63,046 nt of DNA from Chitinophagales bacterium (lineage in GTDB: Bacteria; Bacteroidota; Bacteroidia; Chitinophagales; LD1): positions 1 through 63,046 of the forward strand of contig JAEUUZ010000049.1 of NCBI GenBank assembly GCA_016786765.1, given 5' to 3'. Below are positions 36,086-44,784 of the stretch, piece by piece. A program made the position numbers and the translations under genes. The first letter of the stretch is position 1. Each line of letters begins with the position of its first letter. The notes beneath the pieces were generated by a model. The model searched no databases and was not told where the DNA came from. It saw nothing but the letters and a program-made list of their open reading frames with translations.

Positions 36086-37426
36086 ATGAACAGATATTTT
36101 CACCGATTCGTTACACTAACCATTTTTAGTTGTTGCTTCTCTTTCGTTTTTGCCCAGAACAAAGATATTGATAAAGGCAAAGAGGTCTTGAAAAAAGCCT
36201 TTGAACAGAAAGATGCCGCCAAGAAAAATGAAATGATTCAAAAGTCTATTGAGCTTTTCACTAAAGGTGGATTGAAAAAAGAAATGAACCTCATTATCGG
36301 GGACGAATTTTTGGAACACAACGATTTAACGCAAGCTTCCAGTTATTATAACCGATGCGATAAAGGAGAAAAAGCCAATGGATTGGAGCGTGTTGCACAA
36401 GCGTACCAAGATCAAGCATTTGGCGATGCAAAAAATGAGGCGAAATTATTGAGAAGTGCAATGAGTTTTTATACCAAAAGCGGTAAAGCAAAAGATGGAG
36501 CGAAATCAATAGGCGATAAATATTTCGAAAAAGGAGAACAATTTTATCCGAGTGCTATTGATTACTACTTTATGGCGCAAGACTCTGCTGCTGTAGAAAA
36601 AGTGGCCGATACCTATGTAGCAAAAGGGGGAGAAGCGGCATTCAAATCTATCGACATTTTGAAACGAATAGGCAGTAAATCAGCTTTAGAAAAAGCGGGG
36701 AATATTTGTTACGATAGAAAACAGTTTGACAGAGCCTATGAGTGTTACTCTAACGGGGATATTACAGCAGGATTAGAAAAAATTGCAGACAAGTATAATG
36801 AAGTAGGCAGAACCACTGAAGCCGGTAACATTTATGTAAAAATTGCGGAAAACTATATGAAAACAGCCAATACCGATGCTGTTGAAAAATTAGGAACAGA
36901 CAATGTTAAAGCAATGAACTTCAGTTTAGCATCCCGTATATACGATAAGGCAGGAAATATGAACAAGTCGAAAAAATACTTAGCGTATAATAAGTTCATG
37001 GAGTTAGATTTGGATAGCGCTAAAATGTTACTTACTGAAGTTGGAGAGCTTGATTTGGTAAAAGCGATTGAAACCAACATGAAACATTTAGACAACATCA
37101 AAAACAATGTAATGGTGTTGAATGATTTTGTACAAAATCAGCCGTTTGTTACTATGGAATCGGATCCGGAAACCGGCAAACAAAGACCTGCTGTAAAAGA
37201 TGAAAACATTTTGATTGAATACTACAAAGGCATTAAAGATGCTATTGTTGAGACGTTCCATGGTATTTCAAAAAGCACTTTGGCTATCTCAAATCCTGAA
37301 TTGAAAAAAATGTTGATTAAACATTTTCAACAGTATCCGGCAGGAACAAAAGTTCTTGACCCAACTACATTTGCGGTGCGTTTGCAAAAATCTACGGCAC
37401 AAGTTAAAGATGTTTATTTGCATTAA
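36086..37426 (+). CDS. exported helical-repeat (TPR-like) protein
   Basis: A 446-residue protein with a signal peptide ending FVFAQ (about 24). Residues 25-310 are a run of amphipathic helix pairs with TPR-like spacing (ASSYYNRCDKGEKANGLERV, SAIDYYFMAQDSAAVEKVAD, FDRAYECYSNGDITAGLEKI), each ending in a V/I-AD-Y or related turn. The last ~120 residues are different, with no recognised domain. It is probably a periplasmic scaffold. No catalytic motif was seen and I do not recognise the family. A terminator follows at 37450. Confidence 0.75.
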   Translation: MNRYFHRFVTLTIFSCCFSFVFAQNKDIDKGKEVLKKAFEQKDAAKKNEMIQKSIELFTKGGLKKEMNLIIGDEFLEHNDLTQASSYYNRCDKGEKANGLERVAQAYQDQAFGDAKNEAKLLRSAMSFYTKSGKAKDGAKSIGDKYFEKGEQFYPSAIDYYFMAQDSAAVEKVADTYVAKGGEAAFKSIDILKRIGSKSALEKAGNICYDRKQFDRAYECYSNGDITAGLEKIADKYNEVGRTTEAGNIYVKIAENYMKTANTDAVEKLGTDNVKAMNFSLASRIYDKAGNMNKSKKYLAYNKFMELDLDSAKMLLTEVGELDLVKAIETNMKHLDNIKNNVMVLNDFVQNQPFVTMESDPETGKQRPAVKDENILIEYYKGIKDAIVETFHGISKSTLAISNPELKKMLIKHFQQYPAGTKVLDPTTFAVRLQKSTAQVKDVYLH

Positions 37427-37449
37427 TCGAATTGCTCAAATAAAGACAG

Positions 37450-37479
37450 ACCGCTATGCTTTGGTGTAGCGGTTTTTTT
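37450..37479 (+). terminator. intrinsic terminator
   Basis: ACCGCTA (37450-37456), 10-base loop, TAGCGGT (37467-37473) and a run of seven T residues. The T-run ends inside the stop codon of the convergent MFS gene. Confidence 0.85.
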
Positions 37480-38719
37480 ATATCGTAAGGTTTCTGATTT
37501 TTCGGAAGAACAAGAGAACAATAAACACCACAGAGAGCGAAAATAAACCACCAAAAAGCACGGCATTTTGCAATCCGAGGCATTGTGCCGCCAACCCGGA
37601 TTCGAAGTCGCCAATTTCGTTTGACGATTTAATGAAAATGGAATTAACAGCCGCAACTCTACCCCGCATATCATCGGGGGTAAACAGTTGTATAATAGTG
37701 GAACGAATCACAACACTCACACCGTCAAAAACACCGCTCAAAATCAAAATACTCAACGACAAGTAAAAGTTGGTTGAAAATGAGAAGGCAATCATGCACA
37801 GCGAAAAACCACCCACTGCTATTAATAAATTTCGTCCTCCATATTTTGTTGGGGGATAGGCCGTGAGGACCAAGGCAATCATAGCGGAGCCCATAAACTG
37901 TGCTGCACGTAAAAACCCTAATCCCGATTGTCCAACATGTAATATATCTTTAGCAAATGCAGGTAATAAGGCTATAACACTCCCAAAGAGTACTACCAGC
38001 AAATCGAGCGTTATCGACCCCATAATGGCTTCTGTACGCCAAGCGAACTTTAATCCAACCAACAAATCATGAAAAAAACTGTTCCCTGTTTCTTTGCGCA
38101 CCACCTCCATTTCGGGTAAACGAAGCGTAAAAAAAACGGCCACAAACATCAAACAGACCACCACACTGTAAGCAATGTGAATGCTTGTTAGTTCATAAAT
38201 AAATCCGATACTAATAGGGCCTAGAATTGCCGCTAAATTCCAGGTCAGACTTCCCCAAGAAGAGCCATTGGCATATAAGTTGCGTGGTAAAATTTGGGCA
38301 TGATAGGCTGTTGCTGCAGGTGCTATAAACGCTCTGCTTATTCCCACTACAGCAATAATACAATAGATGGGATAGGGGCCTGTCTGTTCCAACAACTGTT
38401 CACTTCGCGTAACGACTAATAAAGCCAACGAACAAAGAAAAATGGCAAACCGCGCCCGAACAATTATTTTCCTTCGACTGAACACATCCGCTATATAACC
38501 AGAGTAAAATGTAGTTAAAATAAAGGGAACTGCTTCCGATAAACCGATTAAACCCAACGCCAACTTATCACCCGTTAACACATACACTTGCCATCCAATG
38601 ATAGTTGACTGCATCAACAAAGCCGCCACAAAAAACAAATTGGCCAACTGAAATTCACGGAACGCCTGAATTTGTAATGCACCGAAAGTGGCCGATGATT
38701 GTGTGTTATTTTGTGTCAT
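37478..38719 (-). CDS. MFS transporter, EntS/MFS_3 type
   Basis: A 413-residue inner-membrane transporter with about 12 hydrophobic segments. The loop-2/3 signature GYIADVFSRRKIIV is the usual MFS motif A variant, and the second half has FDGVSVVIRSTIIQ and DDMRGRVAAVNSIFI, as in the enterobactin exporter EntS/MFS_3 family. It probably exports a small molecule such as a drug or siderophore; the substrate is not visible. The ATG at 38719 is chosen over a TTG six codons earlier. TATTTTTG just upstream on the minus strand matches the -7 consensus. It is divergent from the amino-acid permease. Confidence 0.9.
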   Translation of the reverse strand: MTQNNTQSSATFGALQIQAFREFQLANLFFVAALLMQSTIIGWQVYVLTGDKLALGLIGLSEAVPFILTTFYSGYIADVFSRRKIIVRARFAIFLCSLALLVVTRSEQLLEQTGPYPIYCIIAVVGISRAFIAPAATAYHAQILPRNLYANGSSWGSLTWNLAAILGPISIGFIYELTSIHIAYSVVVCLMFVAVFFTLRLPEMEVVRKETGNSFFHDLLVGLKFAWRTEAIMGSITLDLLVVLFGSVIALLPAFAKDILHVGQSGLGFLRAAQFMGSAMIALVLTAYPPTKYGGRNLLIAVGGFSLCMIAFSFSTNFYLSLSILILSGVFDGVSVVIRSTIIQLFTPDDMRGRVAAVNSIFIKSSNEIGDFESGLAAQCLGLQNAVLFGGLFSLSVVFIVLLFFRKIRNLTI

Positions 38720-38868
38720 TGTTATTTTACGATTCAAAAATAAATAAATTGCGTCCTTTTACAGCTTGTGAAACACAAATGAAATACCCTTACCAAAAAT
38801 GCAAGAATGCGCAAAGATGAATATTCGCTTCGTTTGGCATAAGCAATTAACAAACAAATCTTTAGTGG

Positions 38869-40176
38869 ATGAAACATAAAATTGGATTTTATACTGCACT
38901 ATCTATAGTAGTGGCTAACATGGTAGGCACAGGAGTGTTCACCAGCTTAGGCTATCAACTCCTAGGTCTAAACAATTTTGCTGCCATTATTCTATTGTGG
39001 AGTGTAGGAGGATTGATTGCACTTTTTGGATCTTTTGCTTACAGCGAATTAGGAGCAGCCATTCCGCGATCTGGAGGCGAATATCGTTTTCTCAGCGAAA
39101 TCTATCATCCTTTTATTGGATTTCTCTCGGGCTGGATTTCGGCCACCATAGGCTTTGCAGCACCTATTGCTGCTGCATCGTGGGCACTAGGCAAATATGC
39201 AGCCACTATTTTTCCGAGTATTCCTCCCCAGCTATTAGGGGCTTTAGTAATTGTGTTGGTAACCTTGGTGCAATCGCTCAATCATAATGTTGGAGGGCGT
39301 TTTCAATCGATAGCTACCACACTTAAAATTATTTTGATTCTTGTACTTGTAGGCTTTGGTTTGTTAAGTGCTCCGGCATTGAACATCACTTTTGCTCCAA
39401 CCGCTGCTACGTGGAAGGAAGTAACCAGCGCTTCGTTCGCTATTTCGTTGGTGTATGTTTCGTATGCCTATTCCGGATGGAATGCATCCTCTTACATTGC
39501 CGGAGAAATGGAAAACCCGAAAAAAAACATTCCGCTTTCAATTTTAAGCGGAACCGTTCTGGTTGCAATTTTGTATATCCTACTGAATTATGTTTTCTTG
39601 CGTACTGCACCCGTAGAAGAAATGAAGGGTGTAGCAGAAGTCGCCTTCGTGTCAGCCAAATACATATTTGGTGACTATGGCAGCAAAGTGATTTCTGTAA
39701 TGATTTCCCTTTTACTTGTCTCTACCATCAGCTCTATGGTAATTGTTGGACCAAGAGTAATTCATGCTATGGGTGAGGATTATCCCTTATTTGCCATCAT
39801 TACCAAAAAGAACAATCACGGCATACCCGTTTACGCCATTATCTTGCAATCGCTTATTGCTATTGTATTGTTATACTCTTCCAGTTTCGACACTATAATC
39901 ACTTATATTTCGTTCACCTTAACTTTATTCTCAACACTTACTGTATTAGGCGTTATTATCTTCCGTATAAAACAACCCGATGTAGAACGACCGTATAAAA
40001 CATGGGGTTACCCGGTTACACCTATTGTTTACATACTTGTTAACGGTTGGTTTTTATACTTTGTCATTAAAGGAAAACCTAACGAATCACTTATAGGTGT
40101 TGGCATTGTGGCAATTGGTGCAGTGGCCTATTATTTAACAAACCATTTCTTGTCTAAAAAAGAACTTTCAAAATGA
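38869..40176 (+). CDS. APC-family amino acid permease
   Basis: A 435-residue inner-membrane protein with about 12 helices. The first unwound helix VANMVGTGVFTSLGY carries the G[ST]G[IV]-type substrate motif of the APC superfamily, and the conserved SELGAAIPRSGGEYRFL follows. It imports or exchanges amino acids or related amines. Its stop overlaps the start of the BatD/protease fusion gene by four bases (ATGA at 40173-40176), so both are made from one message. The upstream TTTG at 38833-38836 has a poor -7 partner. Confidence 0.92.
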   Translation: MKHKIGFYTALSIVVANMVGTGVFTSLGYQLLGLNNFAAIILLWSVGGLIALFGSFAYSELGAAIPRSGGEYRFLSEIYHPFIGFLSGWISATIGFAAPIAAASWALGKYAATIFPSIPPQLLGALVIVLVTLVQSLNHNVGGRFQSIATTLKIILILVLVGFGLLSAPALNITFAPTAATWKEVTSASFAISLVYVSYAYSGWNASSYIAGEMENPKKNIPLSILSGTVLVAILYILLNYVFLRTAPVEEMKGVAEVAFVSAKYIFGDYGSKVISVMISLLLVSTISSMVIVGPRVIHAMGEDYPLFAIITKKNNHGIPVYAIILQSLIAIVLLYSSSFDTIITYISFTLTLFSTLTVLGVIIFRIKQPDVERPYKTWGYPVTPIVYILVNGWFLYFVIKGKPNESLIGVGIVAIGAVAYYLTNHFLSKKELSK

Positions 40177-41642
40177 AAAGATTATTTACCCTTTGTGTAG
40201 CAATATTATTGGTTTCAGAACTATTGGCACAAGTTAGCATTGTGGCTTCTGTAGATAAAAACCCGGTGAGTATTGGTGAAAACTTTCAACTCAAATACAC
40301 CGTGATTAACTATTCCCCCAACAAACTCAACACCCCTATGTTTATTGGTTTTGAAATTGTAAGTGGCCCAAAAAAAACCGAATCAATGGTTTTGCGCAAC
40401 AACGAGGAAGCGATATCTGGAACCGTAACGTACACGCTAAAAGCGCTACAATCCGGCACTTTTAAAATTGGAAAAGCAACGCTAACAGATAGCAGCAAAA
40501 CCTTTGCCTCGGAAGAAATCAGCTTGGTAGTAACCGACACCAAGATTGTTGACATTGTGGACGAACCCCGTTCAACAACAATTACACCCGTGCTCTCCTC
40601 CAACGATAGCCTTTATTTTAAAGATGGTACGGTGATTTCAGGGAAAGGCGCATTAGTTCAAGAATGTGTGAGTGGCATGGGAAAAAAGAAAAAGAAAAGA
40701 GATGAATTAAACGTGGATGCTGATGCTGCTTGTACCTGTATGATGGAAAAAATCGCAAAACATTATACCTATGCTGAGTTCCTTGGAGATGGCACTAAAA
40801 ATGGAGGAAACTTGTTTACTCGTTCACAAACCGAAAACCCTGAGGCCTACAAAGATATGTTGAGTTGTGTGTTTGAAAACATGGGCGCCAAAGCAAACAA
40901 TGATGCTGATAAAAAAGCTAAAACATCCGCAACAAGTAATGCTTCAACGCAGCAACCTAACGGTGATTTTATGGAAAAGTTTTTTGTTGATGCCTGTGTT
41001 CAAGCGGCTACTAAGTCGAAGGAATATAAGCAGATGAATGTTGATGCAAATAGCTATTGCCAATGTACATGGGATAAGATTCAAGAAAAGGGATTGTCGT
41101 TGGACAAACTGGGAGACTTGAACGACCCGAACTCACCCTTATTCAACGAAATTATTACTCCGTGTATAATGGCAGCCATAAAAGGCAAGAAAGATGAGCC
41201 ACAAGGCAGTACCACTTTTCTGAGAAACCCGGATGACATCAAAGGAGCAAACCCATCGGAAACAGTGAGCTTAACAAAATTGATGAACGTATACAAATTG
41301 AAAGTTTCTTTTGGCAGTGTTGAAAAATATTTCACATTGGACTCTGGGGCAAACGATGTGTTTATCAGCAGCGATTTTGAACGTGATTTGTTATTGGAAG
41401 GATTAATTAAAAAATCAGACTATCTAACAGCACGTACCTACAGAATGGCCGATGGCAGTCAAGTAGAGTGCAGACGATTAAAATTAAGCAACATCAAGAT
41501 TGGAGGGTTTACCGTTAATAACGTAATTGTTGCGATTACCGAAAACGCGAATGGTATGTTACTGTTGGGTAAATCGTTGCTTGACAAATTTAGCGATTGG
41601 AAAATCGACAATCAAAAGGAACAGTTAATTTTAACGCGATAA
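40173..41642 (+). CDS. BatD-like / retropepsin-like fusion, exported
   Basis: A 489-residue exported protein (signal peptide to about residue 19). Residues ~20-121 resemble the first domain of BatD proteins (VDKNPVSIGENFQLKYTV, then VSGP and GTVTYTLKA). Two similar cysteine modules follow: C165...NVDA...C187-T-C189...C232 and C275...NVDA...C296-Q-C298...C331. The C-terminal ~115 residues are a single-motif aspartic protease of the retropepsin type: FTLDSGANDVF with Asp390, a flap-like strand region, and GMLLLGKSLLDKF. Retropepsins act as dimers, one Asp per chain. The combination is unfamiliar to me. It is translationally coupled to the amino-acid permease. It ends one base before the convergent deacylase gene. 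Proteolysis in the periplasm or at the surface is inferred. Confidence 0.82.
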   Translation: MKRLFTLCVAILLVSELLAQVSIVASVDKNPVSIGENFQLKYTVINYSPNKLNTPMFIGFEIVSGPKKTESMVLRNNEEAISGTVTYTLKALQSGTFKIGKATLTDSSKTFASEEISLVVTDTKIVDIVDEPRSTTITPVLSSNDSLYFKDGTVISGKGALVQECVSGMGKKKKKRDELNVDADAACTCMMEKIAKHYTYAEFLGDGTKNGGNLFTRSQTENPEAYKDMLSCVFENMGAKANNDADKKAKTSATSNASTQQPNGDFMEKFFVDACVQAATKSKEYKQMNVDANSYCQCTWDKIQEKGLSLDKLGDLNDPNSPLFNEIITPCIMAAIKGKKDEPQGSTTFLRNPDDIKGANPSETVSLTKLMNVYKLKVSFGSVEKYFTLDSGANDVFISSDFERDLLLEGLIKKSDYLTARTYRMADGSQVECRRLKLSNIKIGGFTVNNVIVAITENANGMLLLGKSLLDKFSDWKIDNQKEQLILTR

Positions 41643-42752
41643 TTAAAAACACATACCGGTAGCTACTTCCCAATATTGTGCAACAGAAGTGTGTGATTTC
41701 ACGTTCATGCCCACAAAACACTTGAAGCCTTTGCGTTTACCAAATTCTGCGAGATAGTAGTTGCAGCCTGTTTTAAAATAAATAGGCTTGGTCATCATTT
41801 TAGATCCTGACACATACACCCCTAAGCCAATAAAATAGCCAATACGGCCCACAAGCACTTCATCGCCCCAAAACAAAGAGGTAACAAAAGCACTTTTTCT
41901 AGCTTCTTTTTTGGAGGCCAAATCGTTTACATAAAGAAAATCGGTAAGCCCGGGAAAATACTCCAACGCAACGCCTGCAAAAACTTTGTTCGCGGTGCTT
42001 GTATAGCGTGCATAGGCAATGGAGGCTACATGCGCAAAATAAGTGGGTCCGTTTAATCCGTTCTTTTGGTAGAGCCCTAAACCGTATCGAGCAATCACTT
42101 CATCGTGCTTTTTGGGTCGCACTTTTGTGCAGTTATAGCTATAGGTGCCTAGCTTAGGATAAACTTTGAGCCCTACTGTACCCATGGCCAAATTAATGCC
42201 ATAGTTAGGCAACTTAGCAGAGCCATTGGAAAAGTGCGCAAATGTAAAGGCTGTATTCAATACAACCTGTTTACTTACTTTCCACTCAAAACCCAAGCGA
42301 AAAGAAAAGGCTAAATTAACGGTTGATCCTACAATGTTGTTATTGGGATTCGTGATGTAGTCGTAATGCCGAGTAAGAAAGCCTAAACCAACACCAATGC
42401 GGGCGTAGCTGTTCACCACTTTGGTGCGAAACAAATAAAACTTAACAAAATGGGTTAGCGCAAAAGCATCACCAAAAATTTTATTGTCGCCAAAATGATA
42501 ATAGGTGAAAGAAAACCCCGTTTCGGGAAAATTGAGTGCTTTATGCCATGGTTTTTCGCCAAAGGTTTTTCGCGCTACAGCCAACTCGAACGAATGTGTG
42601 AAGCCTTTCGGTACATTATTGATTTTAGCGGTATGCTTTATGAAAGAACATAATTGATAATTGCCTTCAATATTCCATTTGCCCACATTCACTTCTTGTG
42701 CATGAAGGGACAAAAAAAGTAGCGCGAAAAGGAAGGTAATTGGCTGTTTCAC
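41643..42752 (-). CDS. PagL-like lipid A deacylase (acyloxyacyl hydrolase)
   Basis: A 369-residue outer-membrane protein with a signal peptide ending SLHAQ (about 19). The body is beta-barrel-like. The strand FAHFSNGSAKLPNYGINLA carries the His-x-Ser active-site pattern of PagL (His173, Ser175), here followed by the usual N..PN.G stretch. PagL enzymes remove a 3-O-acyl chain from lipid A in the outer membrane. It is about twice the length of classical PagL, as seen in other Bacteroidota homologues; the C-terminal half has similar barrel-like strands. It is convergent and nearly contiguous with the protease fusion gene. Confidence 0.82.
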   Translation of the reverse strand: MKQPITFLFALLFLSLHAQEVNVGKWNIEGNYQLCSFIKHTAKINNVPKGFTHSFELAVARKTFGEKPWHKALNFPETGFSFTYYHFGDNKIFGDAFALTHFVKFYLFRTKVVNSYARIGVGLGFLTRHYDYITNPNNNIVGSTVNLAFSFRLGFEWKVSKQVVLNTAFTFAHFSNGSAKLPNYGINLAMGTVGLKVYPKLGTYSYNCTKVRPKKHDEVIARYGLGLYQKNGLNGPTYFAHVASIAYARYTSTANKVFAGVALEYFPGLTDFLYVNDLASKKEARKSAFVTSLFWGDEVLVGRIGYFIGLGVYVSGSKMMTKPIYFKTGCNYYLAEFGKRKGFKCFVGMNVKSHTSVAQYWEVATGMCF

Positions 42753-42859
42753 AATTTCTAAAGTAGCATATTTTCGATGATCGGAAAAATTCTTTCGAGC
42801 AGGTAACCGCTGTCAAAGCCAATTTGTGGCAGATAGTCGTTCAATCTAAAAACAAAAGC

Positions 42860-42867
42860 TATTTTTG
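42860..42867 (+). promoter_or_regulatory. candidate -7 box of DUF502 gene
   Basis: TATTTTTG matches TAnnTTTG exactly, 17 bases before the ATG at 42884. The -33 position has only GTTC, so support is partial. Confidence 0.3.
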
Positions 42868-42883
42868 AGCTCAAATTATTCTC

Positions 42884-43525
42884 ATGTCGAAGACAAAGCA
42901 GAGCTTTAAAGATCTTATGAATCGAATTATTCGGTATTTTCTTCAAGGTTTGTTGCTTATAGCTCCCATTTTTGTTACGCTCTATTCGATTTTTGCGCTC
43001 TTCAATATGCTCGATTCGAGCGCTAACGATGTATTTGAGGCCATCTTCAAATTTCGTTTCCCCGGGGTTGGCTTATTGGTAATGTTTGTGGTGGTTACTT
43101 TTATTGGCGCAGTGGGTTCTACCATTTTTATTCAACCTATTATGGATGGTTTGGAAAGTTTGCTCGAGCGTACGCCTTTGGTGAAAGATATTTATTCTTC
43201 TATCCGCGATTTTGTTTCGGCCTTTTTGAGCAACAAAAAGAAATTTAATAAGCCTGTAATTGTGGAAATGGGAAAAGGATTGGGCATTTTCAAGCTCGGA
43301 TTTATAACCGATGCGGATTTAGAGCAATTTGGTATTACAGATAAGGTTGCCGTTTACTTTCCGCACTCCTACAACTTTTCGGGCAATTTATTTATAGTGA
43401 ATGCCAGCCAGGTAAAAGAATTGCCTACCACTAACGGGTCGGCCGATGTGATGAAATATATTGTATCGGGAGGAGTGATGGAAATGGAAGATGCGTCAAA
43501 AGATGCGATAACGGAAAAACAATAA
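42884..43525 (+). CDS. DUF502 family membrane protein
   Basis: A 213-residue protein with two membrane helices near the N-terminus (about 16-38 and 60-85). The pattern IAPIFVTLYSIFALFNMLD, then GVGLLVMF, ERTPLVKDIYSSIRDFVSAF and AVYFPHSYNFSGNLFIV matches DUF502. The family is widespread; its function is unknown to me. A second gene for a different membrane protein follows after 45 bases on the same strand, so the two are probably co-transcribed. The acidic C-terminal tail (MEMEDASKDAITEKQ) is probably cytoplasmic. Confidence 0.9.
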   Translation: MSKTKQSFKDLMNRIIRYFLQGLLLIAPIFVTLYSIFALFNMLDSSANDVFEAIFKFRFPGVGLLVMFVVVTFIGAVGSTIFIQPIMDGLESLLERTPLVKDIYSSIRDFVSAFLSNKKKFNKPVIVEMGKGLGIFKLGFITDADLEQFGITDKVAVYFPHSYNFSGNLFIVNASQVKELPTTNGSADVMKYIVSGGVMEMEDASKDAITEKQ

Positions 43526-43570
43526 TCGCTACAGTCGCTCACAGCCAAAACCTTTTTTAATAATGGCATT

Positions 43571-44530
43571 ATGGAACTAAGCGAAATTTCAAATCTTGAA
43601 ATTGTTCTCTATCAGCATACTACATTCACGAATAGCGATGCAGCTATTTTAACGGTTGTTACTCCTTTTTTAGTGTATTTACTGTTCGGCATCGATTTCC
43701 CGTTTCTTGTTTTTGTTTCGCTACTTCTTTTTCCGATTTCCTTTTATTTGTTGCACAACATGGCTGTGGTTTTTGATCTTGAAAAGCATGAGGTTTATCG
43801 CAGACTGCCGCTTTTAGGTGAGTTTAAGATTGCAGACTTCAACAATATTTACAGTATAGAAGTGCTGCAACCCAGTGGATTCAATGCCTTGTTCAACGAT
43901 AAGCATATTGTTTTTTGTATGATTCGAAGAAAGACGAATCCGTTCGGAATAGGCATTCCGATTATCAGTAATTTAGATAAACGCACTGCAGCATTTGAAA
44001 CGTTTCGCACCGTAACATTACCTAGAATACAAGACAGTATTGAAACCTATCAAAAGCAAACACAACAGCACAAACCCTTTTTGTTGCTGAAATCGGAAGG
44101 AAATGGGGTGTATACCTACTCGCGTTGGGGCGTGCATTCGATTTTTCCACCGCTGTTTTTGCTTTTTATTGGTTTAATTTTTCTTTGGAAACTCGTTACC
44201 CATGATTATAGCGAAATAGCCGACCTTTACCCTTTGTTCTTTATTCCTTTAGGGGGCTACATGTTCCTGAAAAACACATTGCTACTTAGGTTTGATACCC
44301 AAGACGGCATGTTTTCGGTGTCTTACTTTTTTGATATAAAGCAGAAAAAATATTCGTTTGATGCCTTTGCTAATTTTACGGCAACCAAAAACAACGAAGA
44401 TGCACTTACTACAGAGATAGAGGTAGGTATAGTGTTAATCAACAAAGTAAAAATTGAGATTGGAAAATTTTCGAATGAGCGAAAGAGTGAGATTTTAATG
44501 ACAGAAATATTGGCGGTATTAGGTCGGTAG
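43571..44530 (+). CDS. unrecognised four-helix membrane protein
   Basis: A 319-residue protein I do not recognise. Two hydrophobic segments lie near the N-terminus (about 25-45 and 45-68) and two more in the middle (about 191-209 and 218-238). The soluble stretches between (about 69-190) and after (about 240-319) are mixed alpha/beta with no visible motif; the central one has LGEFKIADFNNIYSIEVLQ followed by a basic CMIRRKTNPFG. It follows the DUF502 gene by 45 bases and probably shares its transcript. A PH-like membrane-associated domain is possible but not claimed. Confidence 0.65.
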   Translation: MELSEISNLEIVLYQHTTFTNSDAAILTVVTPFLVYLLFGIDFPFLVFVSLLLFPISFYLLHNMAVVFDLEKHEVYRRLPLLGEFKIADFNNIYSIEVLQPSGFNALFNDKHIVFCMIRRKTNPFGIGIPIISNLDKRTAAFETFRTVTLPRIQDSIETYQKQTQQHKPFLLLKSEGNGVYTYSRWGVHSIFPPLFLLFIGLIFLWKLVTHDYSEIADLYPLFFIPLGGYMFLKNTLLLRFDTQDGMFSVSYFFDIKQKKYSFDAFANFTATKNNEDALTTEIEVGIVLINKVKIEIGKFSNERKSEILMTEILAVLGR

Positions 44531-44626
44531 TATTGTAAACACTAGGCTTTAACGCTATATCCCTACTATTGATGTTTCACAGCATTCTGTATAATGAGAA
44601 GAAGATTTTTCAATGAACCGAAATGT

Positions 44627-44717
44627 GCGTGAGGGATAGCAGCGGAAATCCTCTGCCATTTCCGAAGGGCAGAGATTGAAGCGAATAGCCCGACCCCGCT
44701 GCTTAGTGGGGGCACGC
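44627..44717. repeat. structured dispersed element, copy 2
   Basis: A closing stem GCGTG (44627-44631) / CACGC (44713-44717) encloses hairpin 1 (arms 44647-44657 and 44668-44677, 10 pairs and a bulged C) and hairpin 2 (CCCCGCT 44694-44700, loop GCTT, AGTGGGG 44705-44711). It shares GGAAATCC and AGATTG with copy 1 at 3029-3121 in the same order; the stems differ but remain paired. It lies 68 bases ahead of the nadE start codon. Confidence 0.72.
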
Positions 44718-44784
44718 CCAACACCGGCTGTTTTCTTGGCCGAATTTGTGCTATTATTACAGCGGGCAAAAGCCCTTTTATACC

